Below are positions 11,937 to 23,177 of a stretch of DNA of 64,000 bases, piece after piece. The notes under the pieces are model-generated. The model was not told where the DNA came from and made no database searches. It saw only the letters and a program-made list of their open reading frames with translations. Each line of letters begins with the position of its first letter. Position 1 is the stretch's first letter. Position numbers and translations under genes: made by a program. Source of the stretch: Sapria himalayana (Eukaryota; Streptophyta; Magnoliopsida; Malpighiales; Rafflesiaceae); NCBI GenBank assembly GCA_029783825.1, contig JAREIK010000385.1, positions 1,178,001 through 1,242,000 on the forward strand, given 5' to 3'.

Positions 11937-13350
11937 ATATGTTACTGTGGTCTTATCTTTTTTTTTTCTGGGAAAAAAATAATTTATCACTATTTATTTT
12001 ATTTGTTCGTTGAATATTAAATTAAAAAATTATATCTTATTGTTTGACTTTCATAGTAGAGAACAGTGAAAAAAAAAAATTAAAAATTTAATTTTATCAA
12101 TCAGATTCATAATTGGAAGAATCTCATTGGTAGTTGTAATTATTGTTTTGTACTGTGGTTTTTTATTGAATCTAGAGTTTATCATTTATTTCTTAGTTTT
12201 TCAAGATTTAATATTAATTTTTATATATAGTAATTAGTATAATAATTTGTTATAGATCTTCCCTCTGCACACGCCTGCACTCAATTAGAGCTCGTATATT
12301 TTGCTAGTTGAAGATACCCATGATTATAAGATGAAATATAAGGTCGTAGAATTTTTTTTTTATACATCTAAGTATGCGAATAATTGTGTCATGGTGAGTA
12401 TGTTATGAAAAATCTAGAAAATAATTAGTTATATAAATTATATAATCTATATTTGATATGAGAATAGTCAGATAATTAATTTTTTTATAATTTTTATGCA
12501 TAATAATTAGTTAATTAGAGAATTCACGTTAGATAGTGGAATCTGCAAGATCAATTTATATTAATTTATATCAATTTATAACAATACTGAGATTTTTTTT
12601 TTGAAGGTGATTTTTTTTTTTGTTTTTTTATTAATTTAATTGTTATATTGGTTGGCAATTGTGTTTGTATTAGTGTTTGATACATTTATTCAAGGTACAT
12701 AGTACATAAATTTTAATTTTTTCAAGTTAATTTTTTCTAGTTAATTAAATATATATTGAATTAATAAAAAAAATATCTCTCCGACTCAAAATTCTTTAAA
12801 AGCTATTAAATTAAAAAAATGAAAAAAAAAATGAATATATAAAAAATAAAGTAGACTTGTATATAAATATGTAATTGCCTAAAATATTTTTAATATTATA
12901 TTTAATAATATATTAAATAATAGTTTCGCATAAATAAATATAATATACTATTAGAATTATATATATCTAATGTTGAATTCATGTGATATTAGTTACTAGC
13001 ATGTGGTTTATGATTTTGTTAATAATGAAATTAGTGAAATAATTATTAATAAATTAGGTTGTGATATAATAATTTTATTTTTAAAATTACTTAGAATTAT
13101 TTATGGTATGCCGAACATATATTTGTCTGGGTGTTTTTCTAATACATGTATTATACTTACGTGTATGTGTAATATTAGTAATTTTTTTTAATAAATATAG
13201 ATAATACCTTAATTTTTGTATTATAATTTTTTTGAGATAAAAATGAAATATTTAAAATATTAGTATTCTATTCTATCTATTTATTATTTAACTATATATA
13301 TATATATATGGATCATAGGGTTAAGATAAAAAAAATAAAAATTATTATAA
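11937..13350. other. AT-rich stretch with a dispersed repeat copy
   Basis: AT-rich, no gene supported. The part at about 13,100-13,312 resembles 4,872-5,060. In both places the repeat lies directly left of a GC-rich element. A short frame starting at 13,003 is low-complexity and has no recognised domain. Confidence 0.5.
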
Positions 13351-13351
13351 A

Positions 13352-13790
13352 GTATTGGCCAAGCCGTGTATGTGTCATGCTAGGTTCATGCTGAATAGCA
13401 CGGGCCATTCCGTGCTTCATCATGTGGGCGTATTGGCCAAGCCCATCCCCGCACGAGCTGTGCCACTGGCAATCCAGTGTTTGGTGACTCCGGGCTAGGC
13501 TCGGGTTGCCGGGTCCATTGGCCACCTCTAGCATGGCACGAAGCCATGAACAAGACACAAAACAAGCTCACGGCTCATGTCAAGACAAGCTTGGTAGTCG
13601 ATAGCCAGATGTGCCCAACTTGATAGTTAGGTTTGCAAAGCCATGGGTTCATGCCTACTGCCTCGATGCTGCGCCACAGGCATCAAGCTACCTTTGGCTT
13701 GTGCTAGGCAACTAGCCTTGGCTTGTGGATGGCTAGGCCTAGCTCGGGCTTGGGCTACAATCTCACAGCCTACTGCCTACATAATCCATT
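13352..13790. mobile_element. Decayed GC-rich hAT-like remnant
   Basis: A balanced-composition block with GGCCAAGCCGTG, GCACGGGCC and an internal terminus-like GTCCATTGGCCACCTCTA ending at 13,530, followed by GGCTTG/CTAGCC-rich sequence. It looks like one or two aged members of the local family. Intact ends are lacking. Confidence 0.4.
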
Positions 13791-14227
13791 GACCAAAAAA
13801 AATTTTTAAGCTAATTAAAAATTAAATAAGTAAAAGGAAATACCCTATTATTTTAAATTTAAACTATACAACAATATTTTAAATAAATACTAATTTTTTT
13901 TAAATGTAAAAATTATAAAAATATTTTACTATAGTTGTAAAAATGTATTTTTTATATACATAGAGGAACACTGATTAGTACTTTTTTATCGCTCCCCTAA
14001 ATCAAGTGTAGATAGTACTATTTTTTGGCCCATAAATGAGCCCTGGTGGCCCAGGATCAGCATGGGCAAGACTCCCATCCTCCCATCAGCATGATAGAAC
14101 AAGTGACACCCAGACCTAGCCAGTGGCTAGTTGTGGCTAGCCTCCCTGCAAACTGGTCTACCATACTGATATGGGGAAATGCTGCATAATTGGATCTCCT
14201 CTCTGAAATATTTTCTCACTGCTTCGC

Positions 14228-14526
14228 TTAAATTGTAATTCTCAGCTTTTTGTAGCAGTCAGTATTAGCTGGCGTGGTTACAAGTGAAACTTGTTTGGCT
14301 GTGTTTGTCTGATATCAAAGCAGTGAGTGAGTTAGCTTGCGCCGGATTGATCCGGCTAGCCATTATTTCTTAGTTGATGGCTAAATTTGGTTCTTCTTAA
14401 ATTGTGATTCTCATTCCCAACTTGTGCGTGCTGCTTGCGCTGCAGCATTAAGGCTAATGCTCTGCCATCAATGCAGAAGATTTCATGAACCAGTTCAGCA
14501 AGCCCAAAGCTGAGAATCACAAACTT
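14228..14526. repeat. Fold-back repeat of ~300 bp
   Basis: ATTGTAATTCTCAGCTTT near 14,230 is complementary to AAAGCTGAGAATCACAAA near 14,508 (one or two mismatches). A related copy, AAATTGTGATTCTCA, occurs at about 14,399. GCAGCATTA/TAATGCTCTGC at about 14,441 makes a second small hairpin. MITE-like in form, but target duplications were not established. Confidence 0.4.
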
Positions 14527-14639
14527 TCCCGTTGCAGATGATGGTTCTGCAAATGCTGTTATTTTTGTTTCTGCCATTGGGAGCATTTTATTTTCTCCTT
14601 ATGCTTTTAGAAGCTATATATGTTATCAAAAATACATGA

Positions 14640-15270
14640 TGATCATTTGAATGACCAATATTCATGTGTGTGTAATTGCAGAGAATATATAAACCTAAGT
14701 TTGCAGATCAATTAAAAGATAACCAATATAATGTGTGTGTGTGTGTGTGTGTGTGTTTGCATGTAATTTTAATCACCATTTGAATGACCAATTATCTGAT
14801 GCCTATATACATATATAGGCATACATACATACGTACATATATATATATGCACATGCATACATACATACGTACATATATATACACACACATGCATACATAT
14901 ATATACATTCATGTATGTATACATATATGTATACATACATGGATACATATTTATACACATGCATGTGTGTGTGTATATATACATATATGTGCGTGTATGT
15001 GTGTGTATAATTGCAGAGAATATATAAAGTAGTTTTGTGTGTGTGGGTGTGTGTGGGTGTAATTTGAATGACCATTCGAATGACAAATTTTTCAATGTCT
15101 ATATGTGTGTGGGTGTGTGTGCATGTAATTTGAATGACCAATATTCTGATGTCTATATACATATACATGTGTGTGTGTGTGTGTGTGTGTGCGTGTGTGT
15201 GAGTGATTGTAGAGAACATATAATTAAATAAGTTTGCAGATCAATGAAAGATATAGATAACCAATGTAAC
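14640..15270. repeat. Degenerate repeat array with GT/TATG microsatellites
   Basis: A module containing ATTTGAATGACCA, an optional CTGATG-CTATATACATA, a GT or TATG/ATAC run and AATTGCAGAGAATATATAA recurs three to four times. GTTTGCAGATCAAT followed by GATAACCAAT appears at both ends (about 14,700 and 15,231). It lies immediately downstream of the gene at 15,361-15,633 on that gene's strand. Frames through it are Tyr/Thr/His low-complexity translations and are not genes. Confidence 0.75.
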
Positions 15271-15360
15271 TCTATAATCCATAATGTTTCAAAGAGAATG
15301 GCGAAGCAGGATGAGAAGACATACCAGGAGGAATAATATGATCGTGCAAGGAAGAAGAGT

Positions 15361-15633
15361 TTAGCTACGCTTTGAGAAAGAAGGGTCTTCCTTTTGCAGC
15401 TTTAGGCGACAGAGCGCCCTGCCTGTGGATCTCAGCCCAGAGCATGGTCCCGCTGGGCCCAGCGTCATGGCAAAGTAGAGATAGATTGTGCAGAGGAAGG
15501 CCAGGAGGGCAAGGGCAATTAAGAGAAAACGGTGCCTGTCGAGCAGAGTTGACCAGCTGCCTAGTTCATCCCACGAGAATTGCCTTCGACCCTTCCTGTG
15601 ATGAGGAGACGGGAGTATGCTATCGAGGGCCAT
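15361..15633 (-). CDS. Small single-pass membrane protein, 90 aa, unknown function (copy 1)
   Basis: A single-exon frame of 90 codons in a good start context (AAAGGATGG). The N-terminus is basic and polar (residues 1-34, with HHRKGRR at 11-17). One strongly hydrophobic helix spans about residues 35-58, and a short polar tail carries Cys64 and Cys75 and ends in basic residues. This layout matches small plant-specific membrane proteins that begin MALDSI. I recognise the general family but not a function or accepted symbol. No cleavable signal peptide is apparent, so the helix is probably an anchor. The upstream side is a ~500-bp CA/GT tract starting about 100 bp away. An intact reading frame in otherwise decayed surroundings argues that it is a real gene. 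It is identical in the second copy. Confidence 0.75.
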   Translation of the reverse strand: MALDSILPSPHHRKGRRQFSWDELGSWSTLLDRHRFLLIALALLAFLCTIYLYFAMTLGPAGPCSGLRSTGRALCRLKLQKEDPSFSKRS

Positions 15634-15737
15634 CCTTTATTGCTGCCCACAATGCATTGCAATTTGCACTAACTGCATCAAATGTTCTCCCAATTCATCT
15701 CTGATAATTGTTTTTTCAAAGATCTAGCTTTGTGCGA

Positions 15738-15769
15738 TCACACACACACACAAACACACACACAAACAC

Positions 15770-15804
<35 letters not shown>

Positions 15805-16240
15805 CAAACACATACACAAACACACACAAACACATACACAAACACACACACACACACACAAACACATACACAAACACACACACACAAACACATACACAAA
15901 CACACACACACACAAACACATACACAAACACACACACACACACAAACACATACACAAACACACACACACACAAACACATACACAAACACACACACAAACA
16001 CACACAAACACACACACAAACACACACACACACACAAACACATACACACACACACACACACAAACACAAACACACACACACACGAACACATAAACAAACA
16101 CACACACACACGAACACATAAACAAACACACACACACACACACGAACACATACACAAACACATACACACACACACACACATGCACAAACACACACACACA
16201 AACACACACACACACACATGTGTGTGTGTGTGTGTGTGTG
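15738..16240. repeat. ~500-bp CA-rich microsatellite ending in a (CA)n/(TG)n palindrome
   Basis: Alternating CA runs interrupted by CAAACA and CATACA every 8-20 bases, then a switch at about 16,219 from (CA)n straight into (TG)n. The junction is perfectly self-complementary and could extrude as a hairpin. Alternating purine-pyrimidine runs of this kind favour Z-DNA. The length is identical in copy 2 (offset 42,042 on both sides). Open frames here are artefacts of the repeat. Confidence 0.97.
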
Positions 16241-16489
16241 ATATTAGGATAATAAATATTTTTCTTAGTTGTATATATCAATCTGCTATTGCCTCTCGCA
16301 TGTGTCATATTTTTCTCAAATTATGACACATGTAACAATCTTATTACATAGGAAATCCTTAAAATATTCTAATAGACCTTCTTGAAGTCTCTAGAAGCTC
16401 TTGGAATTTTTTCTGAGACTTCTTCAAGATCATTTCGGAAGTCTTCAAAAGCCCAAGCCCGTGATCTAATTTTTCTAGAATTTTAATTG

Positions 16490-16953
16490 GTCGTGGCATT
16501 CACCGCCACCGATCTTGTTGACGCCCTCGTTAAAGCATCATTGTGAAATTTTGTAATTTTTATCTAGAATGACCGTAATGAATCGACAGGCTCCCAATTG
16601 GTTTTACTATCTGGTAGTCCATTCTATTTAATCAAGCATCCTTGTCTTAGAATGTAATTTTTCTACCTCGGGACTCTTTCTGACAAAATGACTTCTCATT
16701 TTTCATTAAAATTTTTTACTCTTACTGGTACTCGATACGACTTATCTTGTGACCGATCACATTGATCCTCATTGAATGGGTTCGGTATGAATTTTTGAGA
16801 TAAATCAAATTGATATAAAACATTGCCAATCCTTTTGAAAATACGAAAAGATCCCTCATATCTCCGCATCTGTCCATCATGAACTTCTTTGTATAGTTTT
16901 AAAAGACACGGGTGCACCAGGGCGCAAAAGTCTCTTGGAGCCTTGAGATACAA
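16490..16953 (-). pseudogene. Gypsy integrase C-terminus and chromodomain remnant
   Basis: 16,696-16,953 reads through VHDGQMRRYEGSFRI and KRIGNVLYQF, the conserved region just before the end of Gypsy polyproteins. 16,490-16,655 continues with a chromodomain-like NGLPDSKTNWEPVDSL and a tail resembling the polyprotein end. Stops occur at several places. The start codon of the open part is not meaningful because it is an internal piece of a polyprotein. Confidence 0.75.
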
Positions 16954-17699
16954 GGAAACACCTAAGACGTAAGCTTTTGTGAAGTGAAATGTAACTTTGG
17001 ATGCACATAAATTTTTATTAAATATGATTTTATTTAATAAAAAAATACATGTTCCTAATATTTAAATAAATTTTGATGAAAAAAATGAATATAATTATAT
17101 AAATTTCAATATACAATTACAAATTTTGAGAACAAATATATTTAAAAAAAACTATAATATGTAAAGCACGCCACTTCAGTAAGGCGCATGCCTTGGAAGG
17201 TAAGAGGCTATAGTTAGGGAGGGATTGTGCCTCGAGCCTAGGTACACCTTAAGTGCACCTCTCACAACAATGCTTCTTTCTACCATAATACTAAGTGTAG
17301 ATTAACTAACATGAAATCTCCCAGTTGATCGTGCACATACATTTGTTTGCTATCAACTCACTTCTTCAATAACTTAGTTTCTTTGTGTGATCTAATCTAG
17401 CAACTCAATTTGTTATCGTCACTCCTTGATAGGATAATTAGTTACTAGATCTGGTCCTGTGTATCTCCTCACAATGGTGTTGGCACATATAATTATTTCC
17501 ATTCATAATTTTAAATTGACTTTGTCCAGTTATTTCTCCTCATTGCAAATTAGAGAAAATTCATGAAATATAAAATGATTTCGGCCAATACTTTTATCAA
17601 AAATTCACTTTCACATAAAGTCAATTTGTAAATATATATATAAATCACCCATCTTGATCCTAAGACTTCATAATATTCTTTAGAAATAATTAAATCATT

Positions 17700-17960
17700 T
17701 TCTCCACCTTCATGACAATTATGAAAGTAGCATATTTCAAGAATTAAACAACTATTATCATGATACTATCAAAGCTATTAATTTTGAAAAATCTCATAAT
17801 GAAATCCATGGAGATACTCTTCTAAGGGCGTTTTGGGATTTCTAATTATTGTAGAAGATCTATTATTGCCTTTTGCTTCACCTTACGTGCTTATCTTATT
17901 AGTAAACTAGATTAGTCTTCACAGAGGATTTTATATTATTTTTCATATGTGATCAATAGT
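17700..17960 (-). pseudogene. Gypsy integrase core remnant
   Basis: Minus-strand translation across stops shows pieces aligning to the integrase zinc-binding and core region: a CQQDK-like segment, then a PWE-SVSMDF-like segment read as EYLHGFHYEI, followed by a degenerate VVVDRFSKYATF counterpart. It is too degraded to keep an open frame. Confidence 0.6.
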
Positions 17961-18689
17961 AGAATTCATCGACTTAAGGCTAAAGCTATGGCACGATCTG
18001 GATGACCATCCTACTTAGAATCATAGTACTCGTGCATAATTTTTTTTGGAACTTTACAAATAAGAGGACGTAATCATTGTCTCTATGTGAAAAGTTTATC
18101 ATTTTCCACTCGGAGTCTAAGTCTCTCTCCATGACACATCCCATAAAAGATTAAAATATCGAGTCTTTGGACAATCCAATGCATATTCAAACTCGACAAA
18201 GATCTCTTATCATCAAACTTGTTTAAAAGTTAGCTTCTCTATGTTTAGAAATAATTGATAACTACATTATTAGTTCTTATCACAAATCTTAATCTCAAAA
18301 GATAATACTTTTATACTTTAAAGATTAAATTATCATCATCATTTCTTTTTGAGAGGCTATATACACGTTCAATTTCATGTGGCTTGTGACTTTCAAATAT
18401 AAGTGGATGACCTTCTTGGACAAGTACTCATATTGCAAAATCAAAAGCACCTATGGGCACCTGTCATGATTTGAAATGATTTCTTAAGGCTAGGATATAC
18501 AATTTTATGATAGTTTGCTTTACATGATCAAAAATTTCTTGACAAGCTTCACTCTACTTGCAAGCTCTTTTTTCTTGATCATATTAGCTAATAGTGTGAT
18601 AATATGATAATATTACCAAATAAAACAAAAATAGTAATTGACCAAGACAAAAAAAAAAATCTCAGCTCAATCACTTTCATTAATAATTC

Positions 18690-19230
18690 TTATTCAATAG
18701 TAGTGTACTTTATCTTTATCCATCCGCATTACTTCATTACCCATAATATAACCCAGAAATAAAATTCCTAGTTGAGCAAAAGAATAATTCTCTCATTTGA
18801 CATATAATTTATTTTACTACAAGGCTTGAAATGTTAGTCTCAGATGATCAATATGTTCTTCTAATGATTTCCTACGCATAATAATATCAACTAAATATAT
18901 TATCACAAAATGATCAAGAAAATATTATAACATTTTATTCATAATTATACAAAATATAATGAGTGTATTTGTAAGTACAAATGATATAACTAAGAATTGA
19001 TAGGACCTGTCTCTTATCCCACGTGGTATTTTTAGTTCGTCACTATCAGCTATTCACACGTGACAGTACGCCATCTCAAATCAAGTTTGAAAAATCATAT
19101 CGCATCCCTAATTTAGTTGAAGAAGTCCACAATCAAAAGAATTAAATACTTATTCTTTACAATCAACTTACTGAACGACCGATAGACAATGCATAACTAT
19201 AATGATCTATTATATTTTCTTTGAAATAAA
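18690..19230 (-). pseudogene. Gypsy reverse transcriptase remnant
   Basis: Across several stops the minus strand gives SKLIVKNKYLI followed by a degraded KLDLRSGYHQ-type segment. The active-site region comes next, with YLVDII in place of the usual YLDDI, and then SLEEHIDHLRLTFQAL, NKLYVK and FAQLGILFLGYIM. The order and spacing match Ty3/Gypsy reverse transcriptases. The catalytic aspartate pair is altered. Confidence 0.8.
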
Positions 19231-19699
19231 ATATGAGTATCATATGAAACTTTTAAAGATCAAATATATCCAGTATCGAATAACTATTTTCATTATTTCC
19301 TTAGTTCTTTGAGTTCTAGGAGAGTCATTGGAATGATATTTGATACCAACTCAATCTAATGATTCACCTCACTCTTTGAATATAACTTCTTTGGCAGCTT
19401 AGTAAATATGACATCTCAAAATGAGTCAAAAAGTTTTCTATATGCATCTCACTAATAGACTCCAACTTTTTGTGAATCTTTAGGACCACCAAATAAGTTA
19501 TTTCATTTCGACTCATCTCATTTACTAATTACAATGCATATAATATTTTTGTAGATTATTCAGTACATCATGTTATCTGAACAATACATTGACAGATAAG
19601 ATCTAAGATACATATATAATCGACAAACAGAACTAGAAATGCATTTAGGTGACCTAGAAAACCTAACCCCTAAGTACCAAGTCATAGTCATCCAAGATT

Positions 19700-20500
19700 A
19701 GACATACCTATATCCATCAATACTTTGACATTATGGCTAATAATAATAAAATCCATTAACATCAATCATCTTCATATTCCACGCTTTTTGTTTTCAATCG
19801 AGTCAGCCAGATCAAACTCAATTTAATAATATCTTTTTTATGATTCTTCATTCTCCAAGACAATAACATCAAGCTTACTTCGACTAGGACAGTCACGAAT
19901 CTGACATAGTCCATCACAAAAAAAAATATGTTAATAACACTTTTTTTGTCATCCCTAGACAATTTTCCCATTGTCATCGAATAATTATCTTTTGACTGTT
20001 TATCTAAATCAACATGATTCTTCTCTTTACTCTTAAAAGAATGGAATTTGTTCATCTTCTTGAATTCTACCAAAAAATTTGGCCATCAATATTACATGTG
20101 CGAGGTCAGTCTTAGACATCTTGCTTCTGTAATTCTTAGTTTGCCCAAGATTTGATATCATCAATAAAGAAAATGAAAATCTTTTTCTCATAAAGATCAA
20201 AATTTTAAATCATTAATTCAGAAAACTCACATACATAATCGTTTACTTATGTGTGTCAAATTAATATTTATAAAATTATTGATGAAATCCCCCTTTAAAT
20301 AATTGCCAAGTATGAATATTATTATCCTCACATCTTTGCCATCACCGAAGAAATACAACATCAACCAGATACATAGAAATAATATTAGCCTTGATTGCAT
20401 CCCTCATAATATCTCAGCACTTGAAAATATTGTTTCATTCCCTAAAAGAAATTATCAGCTTATTTCACCCCTCTATTATTCTCTTGCAAGTTGAAAGCTC
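19700..20500 (-). pseudogene. Gypsy gag with zinc knuckle and protease remnant
   Basis: About 20,060-20,500 holds AIKANIISMYLVDV and NIHTWQLFKGGF-like fragments typical of gag. About 19,870-19,960 reads FFCDGLCQIRDCPSRSKLD, a zinc-knuckle derivative that lost at least one Cys/His. A degraded aspartic-protease-like MDIGMSNLG (usual form DTGATHNF) follows at about 19,700-19,740. A 103-codon frame in this interval is a frame-shifted reading of the same DNA. Confidence 0.65.
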
Positions 20501-20960
20501 TATTTTTAATTTTTCTATCTTTTACATATCAACCACCATTAATTCCAAAATAAAATTCTTTTGATTTAGCATCTCTAAGATAATATTGAAGTCAATTTGT
20601 ATCATATCTCAAAATTCCTCCCTTAAGGATATCACCTCCTCGATGCTCTCACCGGCACTCTCAAATTTGTTCCACAATTCAACAATTATCAATTTTACCT
20701 TAGAGATTCAAGCTTCTATCGATGCATTACATATCCTTTGAGTTTCATTTCTTCCCTCGACCCATAGCTTCATATGCATCATGCCCAGCATTCTTGATCT
20801 CAGAAACAATGTCACAACAATTCACCTCAAACACCACTTATCACGAATCACAAGTTTTAGTACTATACATAAAGATTTTAAGAAAACAACCATGAAAATA
20901 AAGCATGCTCCGTCAACATTCTATTTTTATCTATTCAGGTCCTCGAACCCTAACCCTACA

Positions 20961-22764
20961 CTGACATCAACATAACAATGCACGTCACTATCATGTCGAG
21001 AAATATAAAAAAAAGTTAACTCTTAACATTGCTATCGGTGTCATGTCCTCGAAGCCTGACACTAACAAAAAACATAACAAAATGCTATTTGATACAAGCA
21101 TCCACAATGTGGATCTTAGTTTTATGCGCGCGGCAAATTTAAAATATATTTTTTAATAAAAAAAATCCATACATTTTTAATTCATTTATTTGTTTTTTAA
21201 CAGTTAATATGTATATATCTTCTCACAATGTTCTTAAATTAACTTTTAACTATCAAGACGAGCAATGATTTCTAAGCATGAGAATATAAGATACAAGTAC
21301 ATCATCTAAAATATCTACTGCACACAAAAAACTAAGATACAGATTGTAATTTCATTTTTAATTATTTCATTTATTTCAAATTCTTATATTAAAATTAAAT
21401 AAATAAAAGTTGAAAATAATAAATTTAATTAAAATAAATTAAATATAAACATATATAATAACGATAATCGATAAAAAAGATCACAAGTAAAAATTAGGTT
21501 TTCTTTGATGATCTCGACTCATTTATCTATAATTTCGAATAGAATATTCAAATTATAATCAAATATTATAGAAATACTTCCATATTTTAAGGATCATAAA
21601 AATTCAGAAATGAATATTTAGGATACAATGAAAGAGCTACTAATAGATGATATCTCATGTAAGGACATCGAGTATATTGAGATTAATGCTGACATCAGAA
21701 TTATACAAGATAATTCAAAACAAATTACTAACACAGACTAAGCGTGACTCAAGGATATTAGGCTCACTGACTCAATCACTAAAAGGACTGATATGCAAAA
21801 TATATATTTTTTTTCTTTTATTTTGCTAATAATTTATATTTTATTATTATTTATCATACAGAACCACAATATTAAAAAACAAAATAGATATATATTTTTT
21901 TATTTAGTAATGATATTATTGATTTTAATATTTTGCATTGTAGTTAAATTTTGATATTTTATTTTTTTGAAAATAAAATGTTACTTATAACAATAAAACT
22001 TAAAAGTTTAAACTTAAAAATTAAAGGAAGACTGACTCGTACCAGTAGCCAGCCACAACCCATTGCCCATGCCACACCAAACCCTAGGGCAGGGGCTAGG
22101 GCACTGGTTACCACAGTGCCTTAGTGGGAAGGGTCATGGCAATATATAAATAAATAAATCACTAGAAGCATCCATAACTAATCGAGATGCCTACATAATA
22201 CAAAAAAAAAAAACCCAATAATGCATCAAATTACAAAAAACTCAAAAATAAATATGAATTAATAAATAAATTAAAAAAATTATTGAACCAAGTTATGAAA
22301 TAATTTACTTATTATGATTTATTGCATAAATAATTTATTTTTATAAGATCCATTGATTTTAAGGGGCACTATATTGAGATTAACTCCTTGCATGCATAGT
22401 CTCCATAAGCTCTTTACATATCTTTTTCAAATCGATCATTGCCCAAGTTGAGAATTATGAAACTCGACAAAAAAGTCATCTCTATTCACCATAACATATA
22501 TCAAATAAAAATACATATTTTAAAACAACTCTATTGACTATAACAAAAAGACTCAATTTTCTATAATTAAAACATGAAATTAAGAATCTAGCAGAATTAT
22601 GACAAACAAAAATTTGTAAAAATTTATTATATACGGTGATAATTACACATAACATATAGTATTTTACATTTTAAAATATATCTTCTACACTTTTATTTTT
22701 TTTATAAAATGACTAACTCAATCATTTATAATTAAGAGTACCTTGCAGTGCCTGGAAGGACACG
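20961..22764. other. AT-rich stretch across the end of the duplicated segment
   Basis: No gene supported. The homology to the window end stops at about 21,957 only because copy 2 runs out. A small balanced-composition patch at 22,030-22,140 (CCAGCCACAACCCATTGCCC, CCCTAGGGCAGGGGCTAGGGC) looks like another GC-rich repeat fragment. Confidence 0.5.
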
Positions 22765-23177
22765 CTTTTTTGGAGGGCAGGCCCGGCACGAGCTCGTGGC
22801 CTAAAATCCGCATGGGTTCGGGCCAGTTCGGGCCTGGTCAGCGTCAGCCCAGGTCAAGTCGGCAAAATTTTTAAAAAACCTAGGGTTTCGATGCCATGCC
22901 GCCATCACCCGTCGAGCGTGTTGAGCCTCGCCCGTCGGGCATCTATACGTCGCCCCACCGTCTGTCGTCACTCGATGCATGGGCTGGCGTGCCGTGCCAT
23001 GCACGCCACTGGGGGTAAAAAGCTTCGGCCCAACACAACACGACTCGTGCCGAGTGTGCGCTCGGCACGGACCTGAGCACGGAACTGTAGCATGTCGTGC
23101 CGGGCCGGACATGGCTGAACTGCACTAGGCTTCAGGCCGGACCAGGCCGGGCCAGCCCAGCCCATTTGACACCTATA
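22765..23177. mobile_element. hAT-family non-autonomous element with a degraded left end
   Basis: GC-rich block ending GCCCAGCCCATTTGACACCTATA, the family terminus with one change. The interior has GGCCCGGCACGAGC, CTAGGGTTTCG and GCCCGTCGGGCATC, linking it to the subfamily at 32,555 and 40,129. The left end near 22,765 lacks a recognisable inverted repeat and no target duplication is paired. Confidence 0.65.

Larger units (their letters stand above)
16400..20960 (-). mobile_element. Decayed Ty3/Gypsy chromovirus, internal region (copy 1)
   Basis: Read on the minus strand, fragments of a complete Gypsy polyprotein appear in canonical order from high to low coordinates: gag (about 20,500-20,060), zinc knuckle and protease region (about 19,960-19,700), reverse transcriptase (about 19,230-18,690), integrase (about 17,960-17,700), the integrase C-terminal part (16,953-16,696) and a chromodomain (16,655-16,490). 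All are broken by many stops and frameshifts, so the element is long dead. The chromodomain places it among chromoviruses, probably Tekay/Del-like. I could not define paired LTRs. AT gain is consistent with methylation-driven decay. Confidence 0.8.
1..21957. repeat. Copy 1 of a ~42-kb-period direct duplication
   Basis: This whole segment recurs in the same orientation at 42,030-64,000. The offset between copies is 42,029 at base 1, 42,033 by base 258, 42,041 near base 5,015, 42,042 near 13,000 and 42,043 at the end. It drifts only by single-base steps at homopolymer runs. I saw no substitution in the stretches I compared and no transposon present in one copy but absent from the other. Homology starts at the first base of the window and runs to its last base, so both outer limits are unseen. 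The copy is inferred to be either a very young duplication or an assembly repeat. Confidence 0.97.

Noticed and set aside
14356..14586. 76-codon minus-strand frame
   Set aside because: It overlaps the fold-back repeat and has no recognisable domain or splice context.
15682..16326. Frames up to 214 codons of alternating His-Thr or Cys-Val
   Set aside because: Direct translation of the CA/GT microsatellite in several frames; not a protein gene.
19762..20073. 103-codon minus-strand frame as a separate gene
   Set aside because: The DNA reads in a neighbouring frame as a Gypsy zinc-knuckle region. The open frame is a shifted reading of dead retroelement sequence.
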